NCBI GenBank assembly: GCA_900757865.1
Contig: CAAEPH010000014.1
Coordinates: 1 to 37,217, forward strand
Direction: 5' to 3'
DNA: 37,217 nt
From: an uncultured Sutterella sp.
GTDB lineage: Bacteria; Pseudomonadota; Gammaproteobacteria; Burkholderiales; Burkholderiaceae_F
In this document: one piece after another, positions 1-7,865 of the stretch
Position numbering within the stretch: position 1 is the first letter of the stretch
How the letters are laid out: each line of letters begins with the position of its first letter
The notes under the pieces: generated by a model
Told to the model about the DNA's origin: nothing
The model's database searches: none
Seen by the model: the letters and a program-made list of their open reading frames with translations, nothing else
Program-made: the position numbers and the translations under genes

Positions 1-41
1 CACCCAATGACGCTGAGCAAAAGGTCAAACCGCCGAAACGA

Positions 42-120
42 CAGACTCGAAGTCAGGGTCTGGAACGTTGGGCATGGAGAGAATATCTCCATGACTCCCA
101 GAGAGCACCCCTCTCTGGAG
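42..120 (+). other. Structured leader: three consecutive hairpins
   Basis: Three hairpins lie in a row: CAGACTC/GGGTCTG (42-48 with 56-62, one G.T pair), CATGGAGA/TCTCCATG (73-80 with 86-93, perfect) and CTCC-AGAGAG/CTCTCT-GGAG (95-105 with 111-120, one bulged C). With the terminator at 242-269 they form a structured segment directly upstream of the permease gene. I compared it from memory with glycine, lysine, TPP, guanidine, SAM and T-box consensus motifs and found no match. It could be an unrecognised riboswitch or attenuator, or the 3' end of a transcript that starts outside the window. Confidence 0.4.
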
Positions 121-241
121 GAGCTATCGATCAACCTTTTGCCGTGCCTGTGGACGGGAGCAGATCAAAACGCCATGACGATTTCTGTGGAGACCCGTTT
201 CAAGGCACACCCTTTCTAGAAAACCAAGAAAGGTTCAGAAG

Positions 242-269
242 AGTTGCATCGATGGATGCAACTTTTTTT
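242..269 (+). terminator. Intrinsic terminator upstream of the permease
   Basis: The perfect 9-bp stem AGTTGCATC/GATGCAACT (242-250 with 255-263) has a 4-nt loop and ends in a run of seven T (263-269). It lies only 41 nt before the permease start codon, so it either ends an upstream transcript or acts as an attenuator within the permease leader. Confidence 0.8.
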
Positions 270-310
270 ATACCTCATTTTTGGACATCTACAAAAGAAA
301 GGACTGTGCC

Positions 311-1723
311 ATGTCTACACAACAGGACATTAATCGTCTCTCGAGCGAAGACACCCAGTTGCGTCGTGAAATCGGCTTGGGTGGCGGCATGAGTATTTTG
401 GCCGGCATTATGATCGGCTCGGGCATCTTCTATATCGGTGCCATCGTTTTACAGCGCAGCGGCATGCACCCGGGGCTTGCCCTCTTGGTGTGGTTGATCG
501 GTGGGATCATCACCCTGCTCTCTGGGCTCTGCTACGCCGAGCTCGGCGCCATGATGCCAAAGGCTGGTGGCAATTACGTCTACCTTCGCGAAACCTATGG
601 TGAGCGCGTCGCGTTTATCTCGGGCTTTACCAACTTTACCCTTGGAAACTCGGGCTCCATTGCCGCCTTGGCCGTCGCCTTTGCCTCGGCCGTGACCACC
701 TTTGTCCCCATGGGCACGTTGGCTCAAAAAGGGCTTGCCATCATTGCGGTGATTCTGCTCACCCTTGTCAACATCCGTGGGATTCGCTCCGCTTCTTGGC
801 TCAACACGTTCTTCATGATTTTGAAGCTCATGCCGATTGCACTCATTTTGGTCGCAGGGCTTTTCTTGGGTGAACAACACGTTGACCTCTCCCCCATCCC
901 TGAAGAATTGCCTAACATCGGGACCTTCCTCTCCATGGTCGGTTTTGCTGTGATCGCTACGCTCTGGGCTTATGAAGGGTGGACTAACTTGAACGTGGTG
1001 GCTGAAGAAATTCGCAACCCCCACCGCAATATCCCCTTGGCGATGATTCTCGCTATCGTGGGCGTCACAATCCTCTACGTGCTCTTTAACTACGCCATCT
1101 TCCGTGTGCTGCCCTGGGATATGATCCAGCAGATGGTCGCGAGCGGCAACTACTACCTCGGCACCGCAGCTGCGCAGTCCATCTTTGGGACGTCCGGCTT
1201 GGTGATCGTGGGCTTGGCGATGTGCTTGGCGATGTTCTCCTCGCTCTCGGGCTGCGTGATGGTGTTCCCCCGCGTTTACTACGCCATGGCTCGTGACGGT
1301 GCATTCTTCTCTTCGTGCGCCAAGTTGCACCCCACTTTCCGTACTCCTGTGAATGCCATTTTGGCTTCCTCTGGTGTCGCCATCCTCTTGATCTGCTTCC
1401 GCTCGCTCTCCGAGTTAACGAGCTTGGTAGCGGTGGTCGGGATGGTCTTCCACGGCATGACGTTCTACAGCGTCATCATGCTTCGCAAGAAGTATCCCAC
1501 GATGGAACGCCCCTATCGCGTGTGGCTCTATCCGTTCACGGTCTTCTTGATCATCGCCATCATGATTGGACTTACGATCAACAGTATCGTCAACGAACCG
1601 TTGAACACCGCCTTGGGCGTCATCGTTCCGATCATCGGTTGGGTGCTCTATAACCTCTTCATCCAGAAGAACGTGGAACGCGTTGAAGCGGCGCGTGAAG
1701 CGGGTGAAGACGCCAACGCCTAA
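311..1723 (+). CDS. APC-family amino-acid permease
   Basis: A 470-residue inner-membrane protein with about 12 hydrophobic segments. The N-terminal segment IMIGSGIFYI carries the unwound glycine-rich TM1 motif of the amino acid-polyamine-organocation superfamily, and CYAELGAMMPKAGGNYVYL is the typical TM2-loop signature of LAT/SteT-type exchangers. Length matches the family (430-500). The ATG at 311 is preferred over the one at 281 because AAAGAAAGGA lies at ribosome-binding distance and the first ten extra residues are hydrophilic and atypical. The substrate cannot be read from sequence; neutral amino acids such as serine/threonine are likely by family. It stands alone between two terminators. 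Confidence 0.85.
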   Translation: MSTQQDINRLSSEDTQLRREIGLGGGMSILAGIMIGSGIFYIGAIVLQRSGMHPGLALLVWLIGGIITLLSGLCYAELGAMMPKAGGNYVYLRETYGERVAFISGFTNFTLGNSGSIAALAVAFASAVTTFVPMGTLAQKGLAIIAVILLTLVNIRGIRSASWLNTFFMILKLMPIALILVAGLFLGEQHVDLSPIPEELPNIGTFLSMVGFAVIATLWAYEGWTNLNVVAEEIRNPHRNIPLAMILAIVGVTILYVLFNYAIFRVLPWDMIQQMVASGNYYLGTAAAQSIFGTSGLVIVGLAMCLAMFSSLSGCVMVFPRVYYAMARDGAFFSSCAKLHPTFRTPVNAILASSGVAILLICFRSLSELTSLVAVVGMVFHGMTFYSVIMLRKKYPTMERPYRVWLYPFTVFLIIAIMIGLTINSIVNEPLNTALGVIVPIIGWVLYNLFIQKNVERVEAAREAGEDANA

Positions 1724-1742
1724 TCACTAACGTCTCTCAATA

Positions 1743-1776
1743 AAGCGGGCTCTCAGTGGCCCGCTTGGCATTTTTT
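1743..1776 (+). terminator. Terminator of the permease gene
   Basis: The perfect stem AAGCGGGC/GCCCGCTT (1743-1750 with 1759-1766) has an 8-nt loop and is followed shortly by TTTTTT (1771-1776), 20 nt after the permease stop codon. Confidence 0.88.
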
Positions 1777-1840
1777 CTTCACACTCACCTCCCATCCAAC
1801 GGTTTGGCTGAGCTAACGATCTTGGCAGTCTCTTGCCCAA

Positions 1841-2560
1841 ATGGGCATAATGAACGCTTGTGATTCAAACATTCACGTAAAGATAGGAGAGGTTGGGTAC
1901 GTCTACATTCTCACAAACGAATCGTTTCGCGAGGACTGGGTCAAAATTGGAAAAAGCGCCCGACCTGTGAATTTGCGCTCCAAAGAGCTCGACAACACGG
2001 CCGTGCCTCTTCCTTTTTCGATTTATGCGACGCTAGCCACCAAAAAGTACAACGAAGTCGAAAAATTGGTACACAAAACCATCGATCGCCTCACGGACCT
2101 GCGCATCCGCCAAAATCGTGAGTTTTTCAACGTACCACCCGAGGTAGCTCTCGACATCTTTCGAGACATTGCTAAAGCAATCGATGATGCCGTGGTCACG
2201 GTGTACCAAAATAACCAGCCTATTGCCGATGACAAGCCCGTATCCAAAGCTGAACATTCCGCACGCCAGGCCATGCGCCCACCGTTTCATTTCTCCATGA
2301 TTGGCCTCAAAGTAGGCACTGAACTCACGTTTAGCCCGACTGGAATCAAGGTCACTATCGCGGGCGATCGTCAAATCGAGTACGAAGGTCGTCTTTGGAG
2401 TTTGTCAGCCTTTGTCGCCGCGCACCTACCTGAATCGAAACGCAATACGTCCAACGCATATCAAGGTCCCAAATACTTCACCTATCAAGGCCTCGCCCTA
2501 ACCGAGTGGCGTCGCCGTATCGAAAAAGAGCACAGTGCGTCTAAATCTGCTGAGCGATAA
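1841..2560 (+). CDS. T5orf172/GIY-YIG-like domain protein
   Basis: A 239-residue soluble protein. The N-terminal half has the T5orf172 (MUG113) variant of the GIY-YIG nuclease fold: GYVYILTNE near residue 18, WVKIGKS near 33, an arginine in NLRSKELDN, and the closing pattern EKLVHKTI...REFFNV. The C-terminal 80 residues (FSPTGIKVTIAGDRQIEYEG, then LSAFVAAHL and a WRRR end) resemble the small DNA-binding modules often fused to such domains. A role in DNA cleavage or binding is inferred from the fold only. The start is uncertain: ATG at 1841 or 1850, neither with a clear ribosome-binding site. It is convergent with the EamA gene, 19 nt apart. Confidence 0.7.
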   Translation: MGIMNACDSNIHVKIGEVGYVYILTNESFREDWVKIGKSARPVNLRSKELDNTAVPLPFSIYATLATKKYNEVEKLVHKTIDRLTDLRIRQNREFFNVPPEVALDIFRDIAKAIDDAVVTVYQNNQPIADDKPVSKAEHSARQAMRPPFHFSMIGLKVGTELTFSPTGIKVTIAGDRQIEYEGRLWSLSAFVAAHLPESKRNTSNAYQGPKYFTYQGLALTEWRRRIEKEHSASKSAER

Positions 2561-2579
2561 GACTCTTGATGCTCAGGTA

Positions 2580-3500
2580 CTAATCGTGAGCGTTGTGGCA
2601 GATTTTCACCGAGAGCGAAATACCTGCCAACAGAATCACCAAACCCAAAATGGATAAGGGATTGAGCATTTGTTGAGACCACAAGCAGCCGTAAATCACC
2701 GCAGAGATGGTTTCGAAAATAATCATCTGACCCACTAAAAGCGAAGGCAGTCGGCGACTCATTAGACTCCAGAGCACACTCGCCAACCACGAGCAGATGA
2801 CTCCTAAAATCACCATCCACATCACAAAGATGCCGTCCACTTTGGGGAGCATCTCATAGGTGTTTGGGAAAAGAGGTAAGAGGAGCAAGGTGGTGGGCAG
2901 CAAAGTAATGCCTTGCGCAAAAATCCAATCCATCGCTGAAAACCGGGGATTGGCACGAAGCCACTTCGCATTGGCCAACGGATACCACGTCCAGAGCACG
3001 ACCGACGCCAAGGCAAACACAATACCAATGTAGAAATCCGCCCCTTGCGCAATAAAGTTCACCGCCAACAAGCGTTTAAACTCATCGACGTTTAGCATGA
3101 TGAGACCAGCTAAGATGATGGAAAGTGGGAAAACGAGTCGTCCCCAGGGTAAACGCTCACGCTTGGTTAAGTTAGCGCAAATTGTCGCCGTGACAGGAAT
3201 GAGGGCCGTAAAAGCGCCCGCGACCGCAGAGCCCACACGCACCACCGCTTCGGTGAGTGTCCAATAAAAAACAAGATTGCCCACCACGCCTAACGCAATG
3301 GCATCCCACCAGTCACGCCGTGAGAGCACTTGAAACTTCGGGTAACGTAAAGCAACACACAGAGCTGAAAAGAGTCCAAAAACAAGAAAACGACATAGGG
3401 CAATAAAAACTGGATCATAGTCACGTAATACAAGAGGCCCTAAATACACTAAACCCCAAATAAATCCAGCACTTAAACCAAACAAGAACCCAATCAACAT
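2580..3500 (-). CDS. EamA/DMT-superfamily transporter
   Basis: 306 residues with about ten hydrophobic segments arranged as two EamA repeats (roughly residues 5-140 and 155-300), the usual size and topology of drug/metabolite-type exporters. The first helix GLSAGFIWGLVYLGPLVL and the mid-protein LIPVTATICANL are typical of each repeat. It probably exports or imports a small metabolite; the substrate cannot be told. The start ATG (3498-3500) has CCCAGG about 9 nt upstream on the minus strand. A complex hairpin at 3566-3632 lies in its upstream region. Confidence 0.85.
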   Translation of the reverse strand: MLIGFLFGLSAGFIWGLVYLGPLVLRDYDPVFIALCRFLVFGLFSALCVALRYPKFQVLSRRDWWDAIALGVVGNLVFYWTLTEAVVRVGSAVAGAFTALIPVTATICANLTKRERLPWGRLVFPLSIILAGLIMLNVDEFKRLLAVNFIAQGADFYIGIVFALASVVLWTWYPLANAKWLRANPRFSAMDWIFAQGITLLPTTLLLLPLFPNTYEMLPKVDGIFVMWMVILGVICSWLASVLWSLMSRRLPSLLVGQMIIFETISAVIYGCLWSQQMLNPLSILGLVILLAGISLSVKICHNAHD

Positions 3501-3565
3501 GATCCGACGCCTGGGATAAAACCTAAGCCTCTCAATGAGAACTTAACCATGGGGGATAGTGTACG

Positions 3566-3632
3566 AAAAGGCGATGTCCAATGCACCGCAAATCAGGAGG
3601 AGATTTGCACGTAAGTGACACCAGACATCGCC
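3566..3632 (-). terminator. Compound hairpin between potE and the EamA gene
   Basis: The outer perfect stem GGCGATGTC/GACATCGCC (3570-3578 with 3624-3632) encloses an inner perfect stem GCAAATC/GATTTGC (3588-3594 with 3602-3608). Read on the minus strand the outer stem is followed by TTTT (3569-3566), so it can act as the terminator of speF-potE. Read on the plus strand the inner loop is AGGAGGA, a Shine-Dalgarno sequence. It is large for a terminator and could also be a leader element of the EamA gene. Confidence 0.55.
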
Positions 3633-3754
3633 AAAAGGTTCCCTGACTTTGCGAGTCCCACTCGAGTGCGTCAACTCACCAGGAATGGGTGGAGCAGTTC
3701 GTTGCGCGCTTGAGCGATCATCGCTAACCGGGGAAAAGGGTCAAAAGGAGAGCC

Positions 3755-5065
3755 TTAAACCGTCTCCGCCGTAAACAAACGACCAGCGGCCAAGCCATAA
3801 ATACCCCAACCGAGGAAGGTGACAAGTGAGCCGTACATCATCGCTTCGAAGCCCGCCGCATAGAGCGCATAGAGGCTATAGACCGTACCCACAAAGGCGC
3901 AGAACTTGATGATGTTACCCATACTGGCACTCACTTTTTCCGTCTTTAAAAGCAGCGGAACCGCGGCCATGGAGAGCAGGTATGGCATGACGTTCGTCAC
4001 CACCGCCAAGTCCACCAACATGTTGAACTGCTTAAAGAGAGAGGGACTGATCGTCATGAACGAGAGAAGCGTCTGCGTGACGGTGATCAAAATCATCCCC
4101 ATGACAGGCGCTTCGTCCTTGGTAATCTTGGAGAATGCGCTCGGGAAGAACTTGGCATCCGACAAGGACTTAAACACCTGAGCAATCGTAAACTGCCACG
4201 AGAGCAAGGATCCCGCACACGAGACCACCATCATGCCAATAACCACCTTACCAATGGTCGGATTGAACATCGTGGAGAAAACAAGACCAAAAGGCGCCGT
4301 GGAGTTGGCTAATTCTTTATTCCCCACAATACCCGCACAGATATTCGTGGAAACAATGTAAATTACCGCCACACCTAACGTGGCCCCTAAGACGGCTTTC
4401 GGCACATTCTTTTCAGGATTATCCACGGCATCCGCGTTCGCACAAGCCGATTCCAACCCTAAGAACGCCCAGAGGGTCATCGAAATGGAGGCCGACAACG
4501 CTTCAAAGAAAGGCACATTGTTCGGGTTCCAGCTTTCCACATACATCGTAGGCGAGAACCAGAACCAGCCAAAGAGCGACAAACCGGCCACAGGGATAAT
4601 GGCCCCCCAAGCGGAGAAATTCGAAATATACCCCGTGATCTTCGGGCCTTTAAAGTTAAGCACCGTACAAACCCAGAGGGTGATAATGGTCGCAATACAG
4701 GTCATCACAGGCGAGAGTTCCACCCCAAAAAAGGCGGTTAAATATCCCACCACCGTAATGGCAATGGCCACGTTTGCAATCACCAAAGAGACCGCATACG
4801 TGTAGTTGGCCATAAAGGCACCGGACTTACCAAAAGCATATTCGGCATAGCCTCCCATACCACCTTGGTTGCGAGAAAGCATCCCGAACTTGGCAAACGC
4901 ATAAGCCAAGGCGGTTGAACCGGTTGCGGTCACCAACCATGACAGAATGGAGAACGTGCCAATTTGCGCGAGTTTGGTTGGCAACATAATAATCCCTGAA
5001 CCCATCATGTTCAGGGCGGTTAACAGCGTGAGCTGCATCACGCTCATTTTGTTGTTGGAAGACAT
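3755..5065 (-). CDS. potE: Putrescine/ornithine antiporter PotE
   Basis: A 436-residue inner-membrane APC-family antiporter. It is recognised by near-identity to Escherichia coli PotE over long stretches: NMMGSGIIMLPTKLA at the start, GGMGGYAEYAFGKSG, ANYTY.VSL.IANVAIAI, WGAIIPVAGL, SMTLWAFLGLESACAN and SLLSWQFTIAQVFKS. PotE exchanges periplasmic ornithine for cytoplasmic putrescine and so completes the ornithine decarboxylation cycle that consumes a cytoplasmic proton. It follows speF on the same strand, 152 nt apart, as in enterobacteria. AGGAG lies 9 nt before the ATG. Full length; the C-terminus (GWGIYGLAAGRLF) is as in the family. Confidence 0.95.
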   Translation of the reverse strand: MSSNNKMSVMQLTLLTALNMMGSGIIMLPTKLAQIGTFSILSWLVTATGSTALAYAFAKFGMLSRNQGGMGGYAEYAFGKSGAFMANYTYAVSLVIANVAIAITVVGYLTAFFGVELSPVMTCIATIITLWVCTVLNFKGPKITGYISNFSAWGAIIPVAGLSLFGWFWFSPTMYVESWNPNNVPFFEALSASISMTLWAFLGLESACANADAVDNPEKNVPKAVLGATLGVAVIYIVSTNICAGIVGNKELANSTAPFGLVFSTMFNPTIGKVVIGMMVVSCAGSLLSWQFTIAQVFKSLSDAKFFPSAFSKITKDEAPVMGMILITVTQTLLSFMTISPSLFKQFNMLVDLAVVTNVMPYLLSMAAVPLLLKTEKVSASMGNIIKFCAFVGTVYSLYALYAAGFEAMMYGSLVTFLGWGIYGLAAGRLFTAETV

Positions 5066-5100
5066 AGTACGTGTCTCCTAATACGGTTTATGAGGTACAC

Positions 5101-5199
5101 CCTCCCTAGGGGAGGTGGAAGTCCGTTCTCACCTTCCCTAGAAAAAGAGGGTCCACAATGACTATCGATTTCGGAAGAGGAACTCGAGTCAGACTCGAG
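5101..5199 (-). other. speF-potE intercistronic hairpins
   Basis: Two hairpins lie between the cistrons: CCTCCC/GGGAGG (5101-5106 with 5110-5115, 3-nt loop) and CTCGAG/CTCGAG (5183-5188 with 5194-5199, 5-nt spacer). Neither is followed by a T-run on the minus strand, so read-through from speF to potE is expected. They could be processing or stabilising hairpins. Confidence 0.4.
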
Positions 5200-5217
5200 C
5201 ACCGCTCTGCGCAACGC

Positions 5218-7407
5218 TTACTTCACCAGTTCGCTCGTCTTTGCTTCGGTCAACACGTAACCGTAGGCACGCTTACGACCATCTTCATCCTGCTGGATGT
5301 ACACACCCTGCAGTTCAGGCGCAAAGCCTGGGAAGCGATTGATCCCTTCTTCGAGAGCGAGGAAGTACTTCAGGACCGACTTGCCCCACACTTCGCCAGG
5401 GATTATGCAAAGCACACCTGGTGGGTACGGCAGGGCGCCTTCCACAGCGATGCGACCTTCGGCTTTTTCAATCGCCACGAGGTCAGCGTGACCACGGATG
5501 AACTCGTAGTGCGCCACCTGCGGTAAGAGCTGGCGTTCTGGGAAGCAATCGCGACGGAACATTTCCTTTTGCAATTGCTTAACGTTATTGGACTTATAGA
5601 AATCGTGCATTTCTTGGCACAGCTGACGGATGGTGTAACCCGCATAGCGTGCTTCGTTGGCCTTGTAAATCGAGGGCAACACATCAGCCAAGGGGGTGTC
5701 AGCGTCCAAGAACGCTTCAAAGCGTGCGATCTGCGTGACCAAGTGTTCCATCTTGGCAGAGTCTTCTGCGGGCGTCATCAAGAACAAGATGGAGTTCAAG
5801 TCGCATTTTTCGGGCACCACGCCATTTTCACGAAGGAAGTTCGCCAAAATGGTCGCAGGGACACCAAAGTCAGCATACTCACCCGTTTCTGCATTGATGC
5901 CTGGGGTAGTTAACAAGAACTTGCACGGATCCACGAAGTACTGGTGTTTGGCATAGCCTTCGAAGTTATGCCATTTCGCACCCGGTTCAAATTCAAAGAA
6001 ACGCAAATCCTTACCAATGTCTTCGGAGGGATAATCTTCCCAATTCTTGCCATCGATCTGACGCGGAATAAAAGGCTTGATGTAGCGGCAAGTGCGCAGC
6101 ATCTGCTTACGGGCTTCAATCGTCACACGAACGCAATCGGCCCACAGACGGATACCAGAGGCGCCGTCATGCATTTTCGCATTGACATCCAATGCAGCAA
6201 AGAGCGGATAGAAGGGGCTCGTGGAGGCGTGCATCATAAACGCATTGTTAAAGCGCTTGTGGTTGCAGTAACGCGCCTGCCCCTTGATGTGGCTATCCTT
6301 CTTGTGAATCTGAGAGGTCTGGGAGAAACCAGCCTGCTGTTTATGCACGGATTGGGTGACGAGAATACCAGGATCTTCAGGTCCCAAGTCAAGGAGCAGT
6401 GGCGAGCAGTCTTTCATCATGGGAATGAACTGTTCGTAGCCCACCCAAGCCGAGTCAAAGAGAATGTAGTCGCAGAGGTGACCAATGCGATCGACCACCT
6501 GACGAGCGTTGTAAATCGTACCGTCATAGGTCCCTAACTGAATCACCGCTAAGCGGAAAGGGCGTGTAGCATCAGCACGCGAGGGATCCACTTTACGGAT
6601 TTCTTCACGAATGTAAGCCTCTTCAAAGCAGTGATCGTCAATACCCCCAATAAAGCCATAGGGATTACGAGCTGTTTCGAGGTACACCGGTGTAGCCCCC
6701 GCCATAATCAACGCGCCGTGGTGATTCGATTTATGGTTGTTGCGGTCAAAAAGCACCAAGTCGCCTGGAGCGAGCAAAGCATTAAGAACCACCTTGTTGG
6801 CCGAACTCGTGCCGTTCAAGACAAAATAGGTCTTATCGGCGTTATACACTTTGGCGGCGTGTTGCTGAGCAGCACAGGGAGCACCCTCATGAATGAGAAG
6901 GTCACCCATGGAGACGTCAGCATTGCAGAGGTCTGCACGGAAAACGTTTTCCCCGAAAAATTCAGCAAATTCGCGACCTGCAGGATGACGACGGAAAAAC
7001 GCCCCACCTTGATGCCCAGGGCAGTCAAACTGAGCGTAACCATTACCTACATACTCCTCTAAGCTACCAAAGAAGGGCGGTAACAAGTCTTTTTCGTAGT
7101 TGGAAGCGAGCGTATCAATTTGACGACCAAAAAGCGCAGCATCGCAAGGGTTGCGTGTAATCACGCTCTCGACTTTGCCGATCAAGGCGTCAGGCAAGTT
7201 TTGACCTTCCGTCACGACCACGGTCGGAATACCAAAACCCGTTTCTTTGACGTGGCAAAGAAGCCCATCCTGAGCTTCTTGGGCCGTCATCACAACGGCG
7301 GAAACTTCTGTTAAGTCCACTTCACAAAGAGCGACCACTTGACGGGTACACTGGAAAGCAGACATGGTGCTGGGTGTGGCAGCAATCTTGAGTTTGCGCA
7401 TTTTCAT
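5218..7407 (-). CDS. speF: Ornithine decarboxylase SpeF
   Basis: A 729-residue fold-type I PLP-dependent decarboxylase that converts ornithine to putrescine and CO2 in the cytoplasm. The match to inducible E. coli SpeF (about 730 residues) is very close: FDCPGHQGG.FFRRHPAG, FRADLCNADV.MGDLLIHEG, NGTSSANKVVLNALL, FDRNNHKSNHHGAL and LFDSAWVGYEQFIP. The PLP lysine is in SVHKQQAGFSQ near residue 355. The N-terminal wing domain (about residues 1-110) and the C-terminal domain are both present. Two starts are possible: ATG at 7407, with AAGAGG only 3 nt away, or ATG at 7401, with a better 9-nt spacing. It is preceded by a long leader carrying a speFL-like peptide gene and followed by potE, so regulation by ornithine is inferred. 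Confidence 0.96.
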   Translation of the reverse strand: MKMRKLKIAATPSTMSAFQCTRQVVALCEVDLTEVSAVVMTAQEAQDGLLCHVKETGFGIPTVVVTEGQNLPDALIGKVESVITRNPCDAALFGRQIDTLASNYEKDLLPPFFGSLEEYVGNGYAQFDCPGHQGGAFFRRHPAGREFAEFFGENVFRADLCNADVSMGDLLIHEGAPCAAQQHAAKVYNADKTYFVLNGTSSANKVVLNALLAPGDLVLFDRNNHKSNHHGALIMAGATPVYLETARNPYGFIGGIDDHCFEEAYIREEIRKVDPSRADATRPFRLAVIQLGTYDGTIYNARQVVDRIGHLCDYILFDSAWVGYEQFIPMMKDCSPLLLDLGPEDPGILVTQSVHKQQAGFSQTSQIHKKDSHIKGQARYCNHKRFNNAFMMHASTSPFYPLFAALDVNAKMHDGASGIRLWADCVRVTIEARKQMLRTCRYIKPFIPRQIDGKNWEDYPSEDIGKDLRFFEFEPGAKWHNFEGYAKHQYFVDPCKFLLTTPGINAETGEYADFGVPATILANFLRENGVVPEKCDLNSILFLMTPAEDSAKMEHLVTQIARFEAFLDADTPLADVLPSIYKANEARYAGYTIRQLCQEMHDFYKSNNVKQLQKEMFRRDCFPERQLLPQVAHYEFIRGHADLVAIEKAEGRIAVEGALPYPPGVLCIIPGEVWGKSVLKYFLALEEGINRFPGFAPELQGVYIQQDEDGRKRAYGYVLTEAKTSELVK

Positions 7408-7511
7408 TTACCTCTTACATTTGCACGTTGCCGAATCACCCGTATATAGAGTAAACTCTCAGTTGGCACATCAATGGCCATCCAATACGGGTGGGATGTT
7501 CGCCAAAGTCC

Positions 7512-7533
7512 TACTCAAGATAAGTATTGAGTA
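7512..7533 (-). other. Hairpin in the speF leader
   Basis: The perfect 7-bp stem TACTCAA/TTGAGTA (7512-7518 with 7527-7533) with an 8-nt loop lies between the speFL-like peptide gene and speF. It has no adjacent T-run on the minus strand, so it is not an intrinsic terminator. In E. coli this leader segment is where Rho-dependent termination takes place. Confidence 0.35.
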
Positions 7534-7763
7534 TCTACTAAGGAACTGCAACCTCGATAGCGACCAAACTGTACGGGGTTGTGGTTCTTTTTTTGAGTAA
7601 CGATTTTTGGCGTGGAGTGGTGGTCGGTATACACCTAGCAAAGGTTCACGAACGGAGAGCGTATATACAACACTCAAGGACGAACAATCGTAGGGATACG
7701 ACACAAGACAGGGCAAGTATCTCCTTATTTGTGGTAAGCAGACACCCACCCCAAAAGAAGGGA

Positions 7764-7865
7764 TTAACCCCTCTGGGAGACGAAGCGATGGTAGTCGAAG
7801 CAGGTGCGGGTCGTGAAACACATGATGTGCCGAGGCCGCCTTAATCCAACATTGAAGATTTTCAT
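7764..7865 (-). CDS. speFL: SpeFL-like ornithine-sensing leader peptide
   Basis: A 33-codon ORF, too short for ordinary gene calling, whose ATG (7863-7865) follows AAGGAG at a 6-nt spacing on the minus strand. From residue 9 the peptide reads RRPRHIMCFTTR, then TCFDYHRFVSQRG. Aligned without gaps to E. coli SpeFL as I remember it (RRTTHIMKFAHR, then NSFDFHFFNAR) it keeps both arginines, HIM, F, R, FD-aromatic-H and a final F. In E. coli the SpeFL chain traps ornithine in the ribosome exit tunnel, stalls the ribosome and relieves Rho-dependent termination before speF. Here the ORF also precedes speF-potE on the same strand, 356 nt upstream. The two adjacent arginine codons are AGG CGG. The family call rests on remembered sequence and on context; regulation is inferred. 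Confidence 0.85.
   Translation of the reverse strand: MKIFNVGLRRPRHIMCFTTRTCFDYHRFVSQRG

Noticed and set aside
1..240. Known riboswitch class in the permease leader
   Set aside because: The GGAGAG and CCGCCGAAA words recall the glycine aptamer, but the rest of the conserved core is absent and the order is wrong.
449..1330. 293-residue minus-strand ORF
   Set aside because: It lies wholly antisense to the clear permease gene; its His/Arg/Gly-rich product is typical of a shadow frame.
5944..6537. 197-residue plus-strand ORF inside speF
   Set aside because: Antisense to a highly conserved enzyme gene.
7471..7821. 116-residue minus-strand ORF upstream of speF
   Set aside because: Overlaps the speFL-like ORF in another frame, no ribosome-binding site, no family likeness; the short ORF has the better start and a conserved motif.
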